Shown here: piece by piece, positions 8,824 to 16,670 of the stretch
Layout: each line of letters begins with the position of its first letter
How positions within the stretch are numbered: the first letter of the stretch is position 1
From: a virus
IMG/VR virus record: IMGVR_UViG_3300045993_000431
Span: 1-35,132 of that record
Length of the DNA stretch: 35,132 nt
Direction: 5' to 3' (one strand)
Notes under the pieces: model-generated
Database searches by the model: none
What the model saw: only the letters and a program-made list of their open reading frames with translations
What the model was told of the DNA's origin: nothing
Made by a program: the position numbers and the translations under genes

Positions 8824-10056
8824 TTATGCTAATTTAATAGCGCAATTGAAGCCGGGAGCCTGACAAGCCATCTGCAGGTATCCGAAGGTGCGGATATCTA
8901 CAGCGTCGGCCGTAGGAGAACGGAGCCATTTCAGGCCGTCGCCTTCGAACAACCGAACAGCGGAACCCAATGAGCTGAGCTTCCAGGTGTCCATTTGGAG
9001 CATGTATGCAGTGTTTACAGGGCAGTTTCTGTCACCGATTACTTTGATGCTTCCGTCAGCATAAAAGATTTCGATGCCCTGGAATCCGACAACACCCATC
9101 GACTTGCCGCCCTCTTTAATCTCAGCAGAAACTTGTACGCGCTGGACTTTCGAGCCCAGGGCCTTAACAAGGTCAGAGAAATTCTTGTGGTTGAGGAAGC
9201 AATAGTCGGGCGAGCCGCCTTCACGAGCGAGAAGGTTAGCGCCATCAATCAAGGCCTCTTCGATGGGTTGTGCGGACCCATCATAGATGACGCCGCCCAG
9301 ACGGGTAGCATCAGTCGAACGGGTGACGCCGAAATAGGATGCAGCAAGGGCAGCGGCGCGGCCGGAGCCTTGAGGAATCCATCCAGCGAGGCCGCTCATG
9401 GCCAAGTTCTTGTCGCCTGCAATGTAAATATAGTCACCAGCGGCATAGTCTGCATTCACGGTGGGGCTCACGGTGAGGATGCCAGTGCTACGGTCGATTG
9501 CAGTGATGGTGGGAACGGTAACGCGAGCAGCGCCGCCGCCATCGGTAGCCGATGCATTCAACTGCTGGCCAACTTCAAAGTTGGTCACGTCGCTGGCATT
9601 GGCCAACTCGATAGTGGTCGCAGGGGTAGTCGCGGCCTTGATGGTTCCACAAGAGCCTGTGCCCGAGCGGTACATCTTAACAGCGTGCGACCGAGCGAGG
9701 GCGCGAAGGGCACCATCAAGCTGGACTTTAGCGCCAGAAAGGAATGCGCCTTCGTCGCGGCTAGAAGCTTCCATGACTTCATTCGAGAGTGAAGCCAAAG
9801 AATAGTCGCTTACGCGAGTAATCAAAAAGCCTGCAACCTTGGCGTCAGAAGTGCCAGCAAGGGCAGTGCTGAAGGTGGCCGAACGGTTATTAGGGTTGGC
9901 ATAAATCAAAGGAAATTTCTTAGCTTCGCCATAGAACTCTTCATCTTTTGCCATCAAGGCATAAAGAGGGTTGTTGGCATAGGTCAGCTCATAAATCTTC
10001 CAATTAGGATACATTTGCTTGGTAGCACCGGCAAATTTCGTCATATCTAGCGACAT
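8824..10056 (-). CDS. Major capsid protein, HK97-like fold
   Basis: 410 aa, a usual length for HK97-fold capsid proteins of podoviruses and siphoviruses. The N-terminal helical part has 'ELTYANNPLYALMAKDEEFYGEAKKFPLIY'. A beta-rich insertion with Gly/Asp-containing strands (about residues 130-205) follows. The C-terminal P-domain-like region includes 'GSPDYCFLNHKNFSDLVKALG' and 'GFQGIEIFYADGSIKVIGDR', the form typical of this family. It lies directly downstream of the scaffold gene and upstream of a terminator. No protease gene is visible between portal and capsid, so assembly probably uses the separate scaffold without a dedicated maturation protease. Confidence 0.88.
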   Translation of the reverse strand: MSLDMTKFAGATKQMYPNWKIYELTYANNPLYALMAKDEEFYGEAKKFPLIYANPNNRSATFSTALAGTSDAKVAGFLITRVSDYSLASLSNEVMEASSRDEGAFLSGAKVQLDGALRALARSHAVKMYRSGTGSCGTIKAATTPATTIELANASDVTNFEVGQQLNASATDGGGAARVTVPTITAIDRSTGILTVSPTVNADYAAGDYIYIAGDKNLAMSGLAGWIPQGSGRAAALAASYFGVTRSTDATRLGGVIYDGSAQPIEEALIDGANLLAREGGSPDYCFLNHKNFSDLVKALGSKVQRVQVSAEIKEGGKSMGVVGFQGIEIFYADGSIKVIGDRNCPVNTAYMLQMDTWKLSSLGSAVRLFEGDGLKWLRSPTADAVDIRTFGYLQMACQAPGFNCAIKLA

Positions 10057-10063
10057 ACTGTGT

Positions 10064-10087
10064 CTCCATTTCTTTAATTAAATGGAG
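10064..10087 (-). promoter_or_regulatory. Hairpin overlapping the capsid ribosome binding site
   Basis: A perfect 8-bp inverted repeat (10064-10071 with 10080-10087, 8-base loop) lies between scaffold and capsid genes. On the minus-strand RNA the downstream arm ends in GGAG, the only good Shine-Dalgarno for the capsid ATG at 10056. The stem could limit or time capsid translation, or mark a processed 5' end. Function is inferred. Confidence 0.5.
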
Positions 10088-10098
10088 TTATGCTAGTG

Positions 10099-10950
10099 TT
10101 AGCTGGACTTCATCACAGCTAAGGCACGACGCAGTAACTCCTCGTCACTCACACGTTCAGGGCTATTTGGCCTGGTCGTTTGAGCTCCGATATTGCTGAG
10201 TGTCCGCTCACCATGAGGGATACTCGTTACATTGAATTGCGCCTGCGTCTCTGGCTGTGTCTCTTCAATCTTAGGCTGGGGTTGCGGAAAACGGCTCTTA
10301 ACCTTTTTCGCTTCCAGTATTTTTTCGAGTTTCGACTCTAGATGTTGCTCCACTTTATCAGCTGCCTCTTCGAAGGTCAGCCATTTATCATGAGCCTTGT
10401 GGGCCTCATGGATAACTTGGAACACTAAGTCTTGCGACTCGTTTAGCGTGATTAGTTCATATTTATCAGCGTTGCTTGTAATTAAATTATCAAGTTCACG
10501 CTTTGCCGACTGAAATGATTCCTGTAGTTTCTGCTCCTCATTCCGCTTTAAAGATTCCACTTTCTCTTGCTCAAATGCCTGCATCTTTTTCTTGATTTCG
10601 GCTAGTTCTTTTTGAGTAGGGTCTATGGGGTTGTCTAATATCCGGCGAGAGATTTGGTCATAAGTCAAACCTTTCTTTTCCAGATATGCGAGCGGGTCGT
10701 CTTCGCGTAGGCGCTCGGTCTCCTCGTATTCCTTAAGCTTCTGAGCTTGAGATTGATAAGATGATTCCTTTTCGCGCAAGGCTCGTTCTCGTCTCGCGAT
10801 ACGTGCCATATTCTCCGCAAAGCGTGGGTCAGAAAATTGCTCTGGCTTTTTCTCTGCCGGTACAGGATTAGTCGTTTCCAAAGCAGCGGCTTCCGCACTG
10901 GCCGGTGCGGTTGTCGTTCCTTGGCCTGTACTCAAATCACTCAGTTCCAT
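10099..10950 (-). CDS. Scaffolding protein
   Basis: 283 aa and highly charged. A disordered Ala/Thr/Pro N-terminus is followed by a long predicted coiled coil (residues about 45-170, dense in Glu, Lys, Arg and Gln) and a basic segment ('KKVKSRFPQPQPKIEETQP'). The C-terminus is a short helix ('DEELLRRALAVMKSS') of the kind that docks on capsid protein. It lies between portal and major capsid genes, the canonical scaffold place. No protease motif was seen. Confidence 0.82.
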   Translation of the reverse strand: MELSDLSTGQGTTTAPASAEAAALETTNPVPAEKKPEQFSDPRFAENMARIARRERALREKESSYQSQAQKLKEYEETERLREDDPLAYLEKKGLTYDQISRRILDNPIDPTQKELAEIKKKMQAFEQEKVESLKRNEEQKLQESFQSAKRELDNLITSNADKYELITLNESQDLVFQVIHEAHKAHDKWLTFEEAADKVEQHLESKLEKILEAKKVKSRFPQPQPKIEETQPETQAQFNVTSIPHGERTLSNIGAQTTRPNSPERVSDEELLRRALAVMKSS

Positions 10951-10978
10951 GGATTCCTCCGTTTATAGGGTACTCGAA

Positions 10979-12862
10979 TCACTGCATTTGTGGCAAGGCC
11001 AGCTGTGGGTTTAATCCAGCCTGGGGAGCGCCTTGCTGGATTTGCGCTTGTTGCATAGCCTGTGCGGGGTTTACGGGCTCTTGGGCTTGTTGCTGCGACT
11101 GACGACCCAGCTCTATTAATGCGCTGCATTCGTCAATCCACTGACGGATCATGTCTTGGCGTTCTTCGGGGTAGTCTTCAAGCTTGGCAAAGTTGAACAT
11201 CTGCTTTGCAATCAAGATAGCCTGGTCCAAGCTCATGTAAGGCTCAGGGCTTGAGTATTCTCCGTTAGCAAGCATCTTCTCCAAGGTTCGCTCAATCAAC
11301 CGCCGTGGGGCCAATTGCTGCGCAAACTGTCGCTCTAAATCGGGGAAGTTCAAGAGCTCCACAGAAGTCTCTTGGTCGATTAGCCCTGAGTTCTTCAGCT
11401 CCGTTACGTAGCTAAGGCGAGCGCTTGGGTGTTGCGGCAATGCAGACACAGGGAATACCTTTATGGTGTACTCGTCTTGTTCCACCGCGATATCTTTCCA
11501 AACCAACTTCTTTAGTCCTTGGTCTGTTTGAGCACGCACCTTGTAATTAGCGGGCATTTGCTCTGTGATGGATAGGCTACAATCCACGATAAAGTCTTCA
11601 TAGTCCTGGCTCAGGAGCATAAAGCGCTCAGACTCAATGTCTGCCATCTCGCGGATAGCTACAGCTGCATCAAGGCCCGGTTGTTTCTTCGATTGGGCAC
11701 TCATGGCAGAGACACCCACGATCTCATAAGCCTTCTTCCACAAGTTCTCTAACTGCTGAAACACTTCTGGGTGCACAGTTTGCGCAGTGTAGATTGTGGG
11801 GGGCTCGCCCGAATATGGGATGAAAGTACCAATGTCATTGACCCAATGATTAGGGTTGCTCTTGTTTCCCATCGGCATAAAGATGCGGGGCTGTTGTAGT
11901 AGCCTCATGCACTCTTGCACGTGAGTTAAGAGCCTGTTTATTTCAATCTGAATGCCTACAAGCTCTTCACAAACCCCTTGACCAAAGAACCCTAGCACAG
12001 GGGATGTAAAGTGCAGCTTGCGAATAGGGGACCGGGGCCGAGTCCAAGGCTCGTCTACTAAGTTCACGCCGTCTGCGCAAATGATGTGCCGCCCTGTGAT
12101 GCCTTTAACTTTGGGTAAGCGCCACGATTCAACCACCATGATGTTATCTGTCACACTGCCGTTAAACGGGTAGTCAATGGTACGTAGTACAGAGATGTCT
12201 TCTTTGCGCTCAGGATAATCCGCGCAAAGCACGTCTTTGCTGATAAACTTTCGTTGATATTCGGTCAAAGGGTTGCCGTAGTAGGCATCAGCCGGGTCCA
12301 CAAATATTTCATCTGGAAATATGCGGTCAAAGAATATCTCCCCGCCTTTGACGTAAGGCTTGACAAATCCAGTGCCAAAGATGCAAGCATCGCGCAAGGC
12401 TAGCTTAAAAGCAGAGTGCGCCTTTGTTTTCAATAGAAGACCGAATAGAAATTGATTCATTTCTTCGGCTTTTGTGCGTTGGTTCAGAGTTCCACCGGTA
12501 GTCAAGAACTTCGGCACTACCTTATTCTTAACTAATTTGTTGGTGATGGTATCAACGCAGCTTTTGCAAACATTGAGAGAGATTCGGTTGGTTTTAGACC
12601 CACTCATTGAGCCAGGATTGCCGCCGAATGTGCTATCTTGATTCTGCGAAAGCACATACTGAGCGATGTTTAAACTCTGAGTTTCTCTATTAGAATATAG
12701 GCGAAGATTGCGTAGATTAGTAGACTGCAAACCCGCCTGAGTTGTGTCCCAGTATCGCATCATGTTGTGGACGCTGGTAGCAGCATCATCGCTACCCGTC
12801 TCATGCTCCCACCATGGTGACTTGAGACTACCTTGGTCGGATGTGGGAATGAATTTTGACAT
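10979..12862 (-). CDS. Portal protein
   Basis: 627 aa, within the range of podovirus portals. Recognisable features are an N-terminal helical region and 'NRISLNVCKSCVDTITNKLVKNKVVPKF'. A clip/stem segment ('GQGVCEELVGIQIEINRLLTHVQECM', 'RIFMPMG') follows, then the crown-like helical C-terminus rich in Gln and Ala. Portals form the dodecameric DNA channel at the capsid vertex. The gene lies downstream of the large terminase and upstream of scaffold, as usual. The C-terminal Gln/Ala-rich tail (from about residue 590) resembles a barrel or low-complexity extension. Confidence 0.85.
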   Translation of the reverse strand: MSKFIPTSDQGSLKSPWWEHETGSDDAATSVHNMMRYWDTTQAGLQSTNLRNLRLYSNRETQSLNIAQYVLSQNQDSTFGGNPGSMSGSKTNRISLNVCKSCVDTITNKLVKNKVVPKFLTTGGTLNQRTKAEEMNQFLFGLLLKTKAHSAFKLALRDACIFGTGFVKPYVKGGEIFFDRIFPDEIFVDPADAYYGNPLTEYQRKFISKDVLCADYPERKEDISVLRTIDYPFNGSVTDNIMVVESWRLPKVKGITGRHIICADGVNLVDEPWTRPRSPIRKLHFTSPVLGFFGQGVCEELVGIQIEINRLLTHVQECMRLLQQPRIFMPMGNKSNPNHWVNDIGTFIPYSGEPPTIYTAQTVHPEVFQQLENLWKKAYEIVGVSAMSAQSKKQPGLDAAVAIREMADIESERFMLLSQDYEDFIVDCSLSITEQMPANYKVRAQTDQGLKKLVWKDIAVEQDEYTIKVFPVSALPQHPSARLSYVTELKNSGLIDQETSVELLNFPDLERQFAQQLAPRRLIERTLEKMLANGEYSSPEPYMSLDQAILIAKQMFNFAKLEDYPEERQDMIRQWIDECSALIELGRQSQQQAQEPVNPAQAMQQAQIQQGAPQAGLNPQLALPQMQ

Positions 12863-12875
12863 ATTGACCCTCCGT

Positions 12876-13079
12876 TTAGTCGTTTGAGCTCATAAAGAGA
12901 AGGTTATCATGTTCCTCTCGTTTTAGCTTGGCCAGGTCCTCGGCCGTCAATTTCGCGGGGGGCGTCTCCGGCAAGGGCTGGGTGGGGGAGAAGGTCACGG
13001 CCAAGTCTTCGTACTTAAAAGCGACCACGCCCATCTCTTTCATAAATTCAGTTAACTCTTTAGCCTGGGTTAGCAACAT
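12876..13079 (-). CDS. Small protein between terminase and portal, unknown
   Basis: 67 aa. An N-terminal helix ('LLTQAKELTEFMKEMGVVAFKYEDLAVTF') precedes a Pro-rich linker ('QPLPETPPAKL') and a charged C-terminal helix. The ATG is one base after the terminase TGA, with a GAGGAG ribosome site inside the terminase gene. Small proteins at this position are common in podoviruses but rarely characterised. No function is assigned. Confidence 0.6.
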   Translation of the reverse strand: MLLTQAKELTEFMKEMGVVAFKYEDLAVTFSPTQPLPETPPAKLTAEDLAKLKREEHDNLLFMSSND

Positions 13080-13080
13080 C

Positions 13081-14463
13081 TCACAGCTCCTCTATCCAAT
13101 TAGTTTGCTTTTGCGTATCACGTTCCACGATTTGTCGCACCATATCGCGCTCAGTCCTCTCTAACCACTCAGGAGACCCATACTTAGGCTCTGCAATCTT
13201 CGGTCTGTGTAAATAATGGTAGATGTACCTGCTAGCGTACAACACAGCGTCACATAAGTCATTTGGTAAGCTGGGATCTTCTCGCCTACGGTCATCGTAT
13301 TGTAGGGTATTCCATTGCTGAATTAGGTCCAAGTTGTCGTTAGTAATCACACAAAAGTTCTTCGCCATTAACTCACCATTAAAGCTAGCAATGAAGGCCA
13401 TCTTGTCGGTCTTCTCGGCGGGCTGTACAGGTAGGGAATAGCGTTGTCTGAACTCTTCTGTGATGCTTTTTCCAAGTCCACCAGTGTCACAGACTATTGC
13501 CTCAAATTGGTACTTATCGTTTAGCTTCATCACTATCTCAGCAATGGCGCTAGGTATAAGCTCACCTTTAGCCCATGACTTAACAACGTAAGCAGTAGGA
13601 CATTTGTCTGAATAAGCCATGATGGCAAAGGCTGTTTTGTCGTGCCAACCGTAATCCAGCCCCAGCACGTATTGCCAAGGTTCCACAGGGAGTGAGGCAA
13701 CCCCGTTGCGGGTCTCCTCATAGTGGTAGACCAGGGCATCCTGATCAACGCACCATTGCCCTAGGTACTCTCTACGGTATGTGGGGTTTGTATCGTCCCA
13801 CTGTTTGCGCCTTTTTAGTTCTTCAAGCCATTGGCCAGCGTGGGGCAGGTGCGGGTTTTGAAGCAAGGACCACGAGTGCTTAGAGAAGTGGGACTTTGGG
13901 CTTTGCATCGCATCATAGAATATCCCTGCGGGCACGGGCCCTGGGGTGCCGAGTAGGCAGAGGTCGCCTTGCAAGTCGAGTAGCGCGGGTTCCAGCACGT
14001 CATCTATTAGGTACTGGAGGTGGGTGCCAAAGGATTGGGCCTCGTCCACGATAACGCGCCTGTATTTATTTCCACGTAAGCGGTCGGATAGGTTCTCCAT
14101 GTCGGCCCCCATCACCCAGATGCGGGACTCGTTAGGCAGTACTACCAATAGCTCAGACTCTTTAAGAGAGAGTATTCCTCCTAGCAAAGTGCTGAGTTCT
14201 CTGAATTTAGGCCACATGATGGACTTGGCAGATCTGCGAGTGAGTCCCAGGTAAAGGGAGTCAGTGCCGGGGGCTTGCAGGCAGGCATCCACGAGCGCGG
14301 CACCGGCGGCGTGGGACTTGCCCGCACGTCGCGTGCAGCATGCGGCCTTTTGCGAAGACTTATCGTTAAAGAAGTCTTGCTGTGGTCCGAATAAGCTGCG
14401 CCTTAATTTATTTCTTGGGTCACGCATGCTCAGGATGCGGGCCGCAAGGTCTGCAATGCTCAT
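13081..14463 (-). CDS. terL: Terminase large subunit
   Basis: 460 aa packaging motor. Visible motifs are: Walker A CTRRAGKS (residues 43-50), Walker B VIVDEA (137-142, catalytic Glu141), coupling motif LLGTPG (170-175), and the RNase H-like nuclease with acidic residues Asp270 (GLDYGWHD), Asp326 (IVCDTGG) and Asp405 (NDLCDA). All expected catalytic residues are present. It overlaps the upstream small gene by ATGA. The protein cleaves concatemers and drives DNA into the prohead through the portal. The packaging type (cos, pac or DTR) cannot be read from the window. Confidence 0.95.
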   Translation of the reverse strand: MSIADLAARILSMRDPRNKLRRSLFGPQQDFFNDKSSQKAACCTRRAGKSHAAGAALVDACLQAPGTDSLYLGLTRRSAKSIMWPKFRELSTLLGGILSLKESELLVVLPNESRIWVMGADMENLSDRLRGNKYRRVIVDEAQSFGTHLQYLIDDVLEPALLDLQGDLCLLGTPGPVPAGIFYDAMQSPKSHFSKHSWSLLQNPHLPHAGQWLEELKRRKQWDDTNPTYRREYLGQWCVDQDALVYHYEETRNGVASLPVEPWQYVLGLDYGWHDKTAFAIMAYSDKCPTAYVVKSWAKGELIPSAIAEIVMKLNDKYQFEAIVCDTGGLGKSITEEFRQRYSLPVQPAEKTDKMAFIASFNGELMAKNFCVITNDNLDLIQQWNTLQYDDRRREDPSLPNDLCDAVLYASRYIYHYLHRPKIAEPKYGSPEWLERTERDMVRQIVERDTQKQTNWIEEL

Positions 14464-14687
14464 TTCTTTTTCTTGGTCTCAACTAATGGGGCGGGCTCTT
14501 CTGCAGGGGTCCACCAGGGCACGTTATAGTTTGTGACTACGACCCTAAACCCATCCGCTTTGCGAGTGATGAGCCAGCTATCTCTGTCAGAAAGCCATTC
14601 GAAGTCAAACAAGCTAGCTTGGAACCCGGTAATGAAGTCTTGCCCCACCTTTACGCCGGTAAATGCTTGCAGATATACTGGTTTCAT
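14460..14687 (-). CDS. Small protein between terminase genes, unknown
   Basis: 75 aa, beta-rich with many aromatic residues ('ASLFDFEWLSDRDSWLITRK', 'VVVTNYNVPWWTPAEE') and a Lys-rich end. It overlaps the upstream GNAT-like gene as TAATG and the large terminase as ATGA, so translation is coupled on both sides. I do not recognise the family. Location suggests an accessory role in packaging or a host-takeover role. Confidence 0.6.
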   Translation of the reverse strand: MKPVYLQAFTGVKVGQDFITGFQASLFDFEWLSDRDSWLITRKADGFRVVVTNYNVPWWTPAEEPAPLVETKKKK

Positions 14688-15076
14688 TAGGATATCCTTG
14701 CGATGAAGAAGGGGTTAAAAATGAGAGATAACTTCTCAGGCAGATACGAGAGACGTTTGTGTGAAAAGCAATACTGCACGTTCTTAGCGTCTGCATAATG
14801 CTTATCCCACAGGGCTGAAAATACCCCTTGCTTACGAAATGGCTCTTTAACATAGGCCCATAAAACACAATCAAGCTCGCCGTTGAAGCCACATATCCAT
14901 CCCACAAGAGACTCTTCGCCATCTATAAATATGGTCGCCATGGTCACCATTGGCAACATCTTTGGCATTAGCAGTGCTAGGTCAGCACTAGCGAGTGTTG
15001 TAAGTCCTGCGCTCTTGACCCACGAGTTGTGGATGAAGTTACGGTCTGAGTCTTTGGCCTGCCTGAATTTAATCAT
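14687..15076 (-). CDS. GNAT-fold N-acetyltransferase-like protein
   Basis: 129 aa. The N-terminus 'MIKFRQAKDSDRNFIHNSW' is the usual first strand and helix of GNAT enzymes. 'VLWAYVKEPFRKQGVFSALW' (residues 71-90) carries the acetyl-CoA-binding R/QxxGx loop (RKQGVFS, 81-87). The C-terminal half is shorter than in a full GNAT. Comparable proteins sit next to terminase genes in many podoviruses, with no established substrate. It overlaps small terminase by ATGA and the next gene by TAATG. The fold call is fairly sure, but activity is inferred. Confidence 0.65.
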   Translation of the reverse strand: MIKFRQAKDSDRNFIHNSWVKSAGLTTLASADLALLMPKMLPMVTMATIFIDGEESLVGWICGFNGELDCVLWAYVKEPFRKQGVFSALWDKHYADAKNVQYCFSHKRLSYLPEKLSLIFNPFFIARIS

Positions 15077-15723
15077 AATGAATTACCTGCCAATCTGGAC
15101 AAGTCGTCATCGCTCATCCCCATCAATTTCTGAATTACGTGGTCCGGAGTCACGTTTATAAATGATTCTTGCTCTTTATCTTCGCTCTTTGTTGTGATTT
15201 CTACAGCCTTCACTTCCGCGAATAGCTGTGGAAATATGCGTTCCAGGTAGGCCAATGCGGCACGCCAATCCTTTTCAGCGCCACTGCGAATCTTGCTAAT
15301 CCACCACAAGAGATTTTGGGCTTGCGCCTTGTTTATAGCTGCCGCAACCTCTTCATCATCTAGCATCCACTGCTTTAGTGTGGCGCGTTGAATATTAGCG
15401 ATGAGGCAGCAATAATCGAGAGGTAGACCGTTTCGAATTGCTTCACAGACCTCTTTAACAAGATCAGGCACAGTCTCCACGGGGACATCAATGGCTTTAC
15501 GCGCTACAGCGACCCTAGCCCCACTGTTGCCACGCCCAGATCTCATCTGTGCTAGCTTGATAGCCTCATCAAACATGGCATCGCCACGTCTCCACGCGTG
15601 TCCAGTGCCCACGGCAACGCCTGTGGTCATAATAGCGGCTCGGAATGATAACCCCTCAGCCATCCGAGTAAGAATCATCGTCTTTTTTTCATTCGCTTGT
15701 TCAGCAGTCAATGGTGCGGCCAT
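15073..15723 (-). CDS. Terminase small subunit (putative)
   Basis: 216 aa. It has two predicted helix-turn-helix units: residues about 18-45 ('RMAEGLSFRAAIMTTGVAVGTGHAW') and about 98-125 ('GLPLDYCCLIANIQRATLKQWML'). A helical oligomerisation part and a C-terminal acidic tail ('MSDDDLSRLAGNSL') follow. This is the architecture of small terminases that bind phage DNA and load the large subunit. The position upstream of the large subunit supports it. Identity is inferred from architecture, and another phage HTH protein is possible. Confidence 0.68.
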   Translation of the reverse strand: MAAPLTAEQANEKKTMILTRMAEGLSFRAAIMTTGVAVGTGHAWRRGDAMFDEAIKLAQMRSGRGNSGARVAVARKAIDVPVETVPDLVKEVCEAIRNGLPLDYCCLIANIQRATLKQWMLDDEEVAAAINKAQAQNLLWWISKIRSGAEKDWRAALAYLERIFPQLFAEVKAVEITTKSEDKEQESFINVTPDHVIQKLMGMSDDDLSRLAGNSL

Positions 15724-15742
15724 GGAGTCACACTAGCACGGC

Positions 15743-15776
15743 GAGTCTCACTATTCAATTATTCGTAGTGAGACTC
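15743..15776. promoter_or_regulatory. 11-bp perfect inverted repeat upstream of small terminase
   Basis: GAGTCTCACTA (15743-15753) and its exact complement (15766-15776) flank a 12-base loop. It ends about 20 bases upstream of the small terminase ATG on the minus strand. No U-run follows on either strand, so a simple terminator is unlikely. It may be an operator, a packaging-recognition site, or an mRNA 5' hairpin. Confidence 0.45.
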
Positions 15777-15841
15777 AAAGTAGTCATTTCTTCAACAAAA
15801 TCAACATACACGGCATGTCTAGGCGTGTGAAGGTGCTATAA

Positions 15842-15859
15842 CTGGCTCCTGAGAGCCAG
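15842..15859 (-). terminator. Possible weak terminator after the secreted Cys-rich gene
   Basis: CTGGCTC and GAGCCAG form a perfect 7-bp stem with a 4-base loop, 25 bases after the stop of the gene ending at 15885 on the minus strand. The sequence following on that strand is only mildly U-rich (TTATAG). Termination is therefore uncertain. The rest of the 15724-15884 gap holds no gene that I can see. Confidence 0.35.
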
Positions 15860-15884
15860 GTGCAAAACTTTTTGATCTTTGCCT

Positions 15885-16196
15885 CTAGCGTTTGAAGCAA
15901 TGGCCTTTGTACTCGCCTAGCCGCTTGAGGCAGCGGAAGCCCAAGCCGCATTGAGTATCCCACGAGCACATGGAGGTCCCGGTCTCAACCCCTGAGTTAT
16001 TGTTGACGTTTTGGGGTTTGAACTCACGTGTGCCGTATTGATTGACGGTCTGAAAGCACATGCCCATGGATTGATACATCCCTTTGACGCATTGTTCTCC
16101 GTATAAACATCCGTAATTATTAGCGCAGCTTTGCCCTGCGGCTAGTCCCATGGAAGAGGAGAGGGCGACGAGTAAAGCGAGTAGAGTTGTTTTCAT
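15885..16196 (-). CDS. Secreted disulfide-rich small protein with two identical cysteine modules
   Basis: 103 aa. Residues 1-20 form a signal peptide ('MKTTLLALLVALSSSMGLAA'), with cleavage likely after AA. The mature part has eight cysteines at 24, 30, 36, 47 and 77, 83, 89, 100. These are two modules with exactly the same spacing, Cx5Cx5Cx10C, joined by a polar linker. This implies four disulfides and an exported, probably periplasmic or surface location. The ATG has an AAAGGGG ribosome site that overlaps the stop of the membrane protein gene upstream. It is not a virion or replication family I recognise. A role at the host envelope (such as superinfection exclusion) would be inference. Confidence 0.78.
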   Translation of the reverse strand: MKTTLLALLVALSSSMGLAAGQSCANNYGCLYGEQCVKGMYQSMGMCFQTVNQYGTREFKPQNVNNNSGVETGTSMCSWDTQCGLGFRCLKRLGEYKGHCFKR

Positions 16197-16210
16197 AAGT
16201 GTGTTCCCCT

Positions 16211-16339
16211 TTAAAAAATACCCATATGGTGCCAGGCTAAATATCCGAAGATGAGCGTAAATATGGTGATGGCGGACTTTTCCCCCATAGCTCCGATAGC
16301 AAAGAAAGCGATGACGCCCCAGAAGATGTATCCCGTCAT
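16211..16339 (-). CDS. Two-helix small membrane protein, unknown
   Basis: 42 aa from the ATG at 16339 to a TAA at 16211, starting one base after the stop of the upstream gene. It is almost entirely hydrophobic: helix 1 residues about 4-18 ('YIFWGVIAFFAIGAM'), a short GEKS turn, and helix 2 about 23-36 ('AITIFTLIFGYLAW'). The hairpin topology fits a small inner-membrane protein. It lies between a soluble 76-aa protein and the secreted Cys-rich protein with no gaps, so the three probably act together or at least are expressed together. It is far from the endolysin, so a holin role is not favoured. Confidence 0.62.
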   Translation of the reverse strand: MTGYIFWGVIAFFAIGAMGEKSAITIFTLIFGYLAWHHMGIF

Positions 16340-16340
16340 G

Positions 16341-16571
16341 TTAGGCCACCTTTCGTTCGTTTCTTCGAGCATAGATAGCGAGCAGTTCCACCTTCAGATC
16401 TGGGTGTCTGCGCAGGTACTCATCAACCAGAACCTGCTTGGCTTTGAACGGTGGGAGGGCCTTAAGTACGGCAAAGAGGGTGTGGTTTTCTTCAAGGGAC
16501 ATGTCAAAGCTCATGTATGAGTAGACTTCTGTGAATAGGAATTCATTTCCGTCAATCATTACTGTGCTCAT
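16341..16571 (-). CDS. Small soluble protein behind a structured leader, unknown
   Basis: 76 aa. It opens with a beta-like N-terminus ('MSTVMIDGNEFLFTEVYSYMSF') and continues with two or three helices ('ENHTLFAVLKALPPFKAKQVLVDEYLRRHPDLKVELLAIYARRNERK'). The ATG has a very strong purine Shine-Dalgarno (GGGGAGGGG, four bases upstream). That site is the 3' arm of a 9-bp stem described at 16575-16670. I do not recognise a family. It is the first gene of a three-gene cassette with the membrane and the secreted protein. Confidence 0.62.
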   Translation of the reverse strand: MSTVMIDGNEFLFTEVYSYMSFDMSLEENHTLFAVLKALPPFKAKQVLVDEYLRRHPDLKVELLAIYARRNERKVA

Positions 16572-16574
16572 TTT

Positions 16575-16670
16575 CCCCTCCCCGAGAAAATTGGTGCCCT
16601 AGCAAAACCGGGGAGGGTTGAGCTAAGGCGTGGAACTTTTCCCCTCCCCCTATTTTAACTTATCGGAGGG
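16575..16670 (-). promoter_or_regulatory. Four-segment leader able to form alternative stems over a ribosome site
   Basis: In minus-strand RNA the order is: CCCUCCG (16670-16664), GGGGGAGGGG (16650-16641), CCCUCCCCGG (16617-16608), CGGGGAGGGG (16584-16575). Segment 4 is the Shine-Dalgarno of the gene starting at 16571. Segments 3 and 4 form a 9-bp stem hiding it. Segments 2 and 3 can form an 8-bp stem that would free it. Segments 1 and 2 form a third. The mutually exclusive topology resembles attenuators and translational riboswitches. A 9-residue open frame (16684-16655) overlaps segment 1 but has no clear ribosome site. Apart from this structure I see no gene in 16572-16700. Confidence 0.5.

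Noticed and set aside
8995-9792. 265-codon open frame on the plus strand
   Set aside because: It is fully antisense to the major capsid gene, has no ribosome site or recognisable product, and reflects codon use of the capsid frame.
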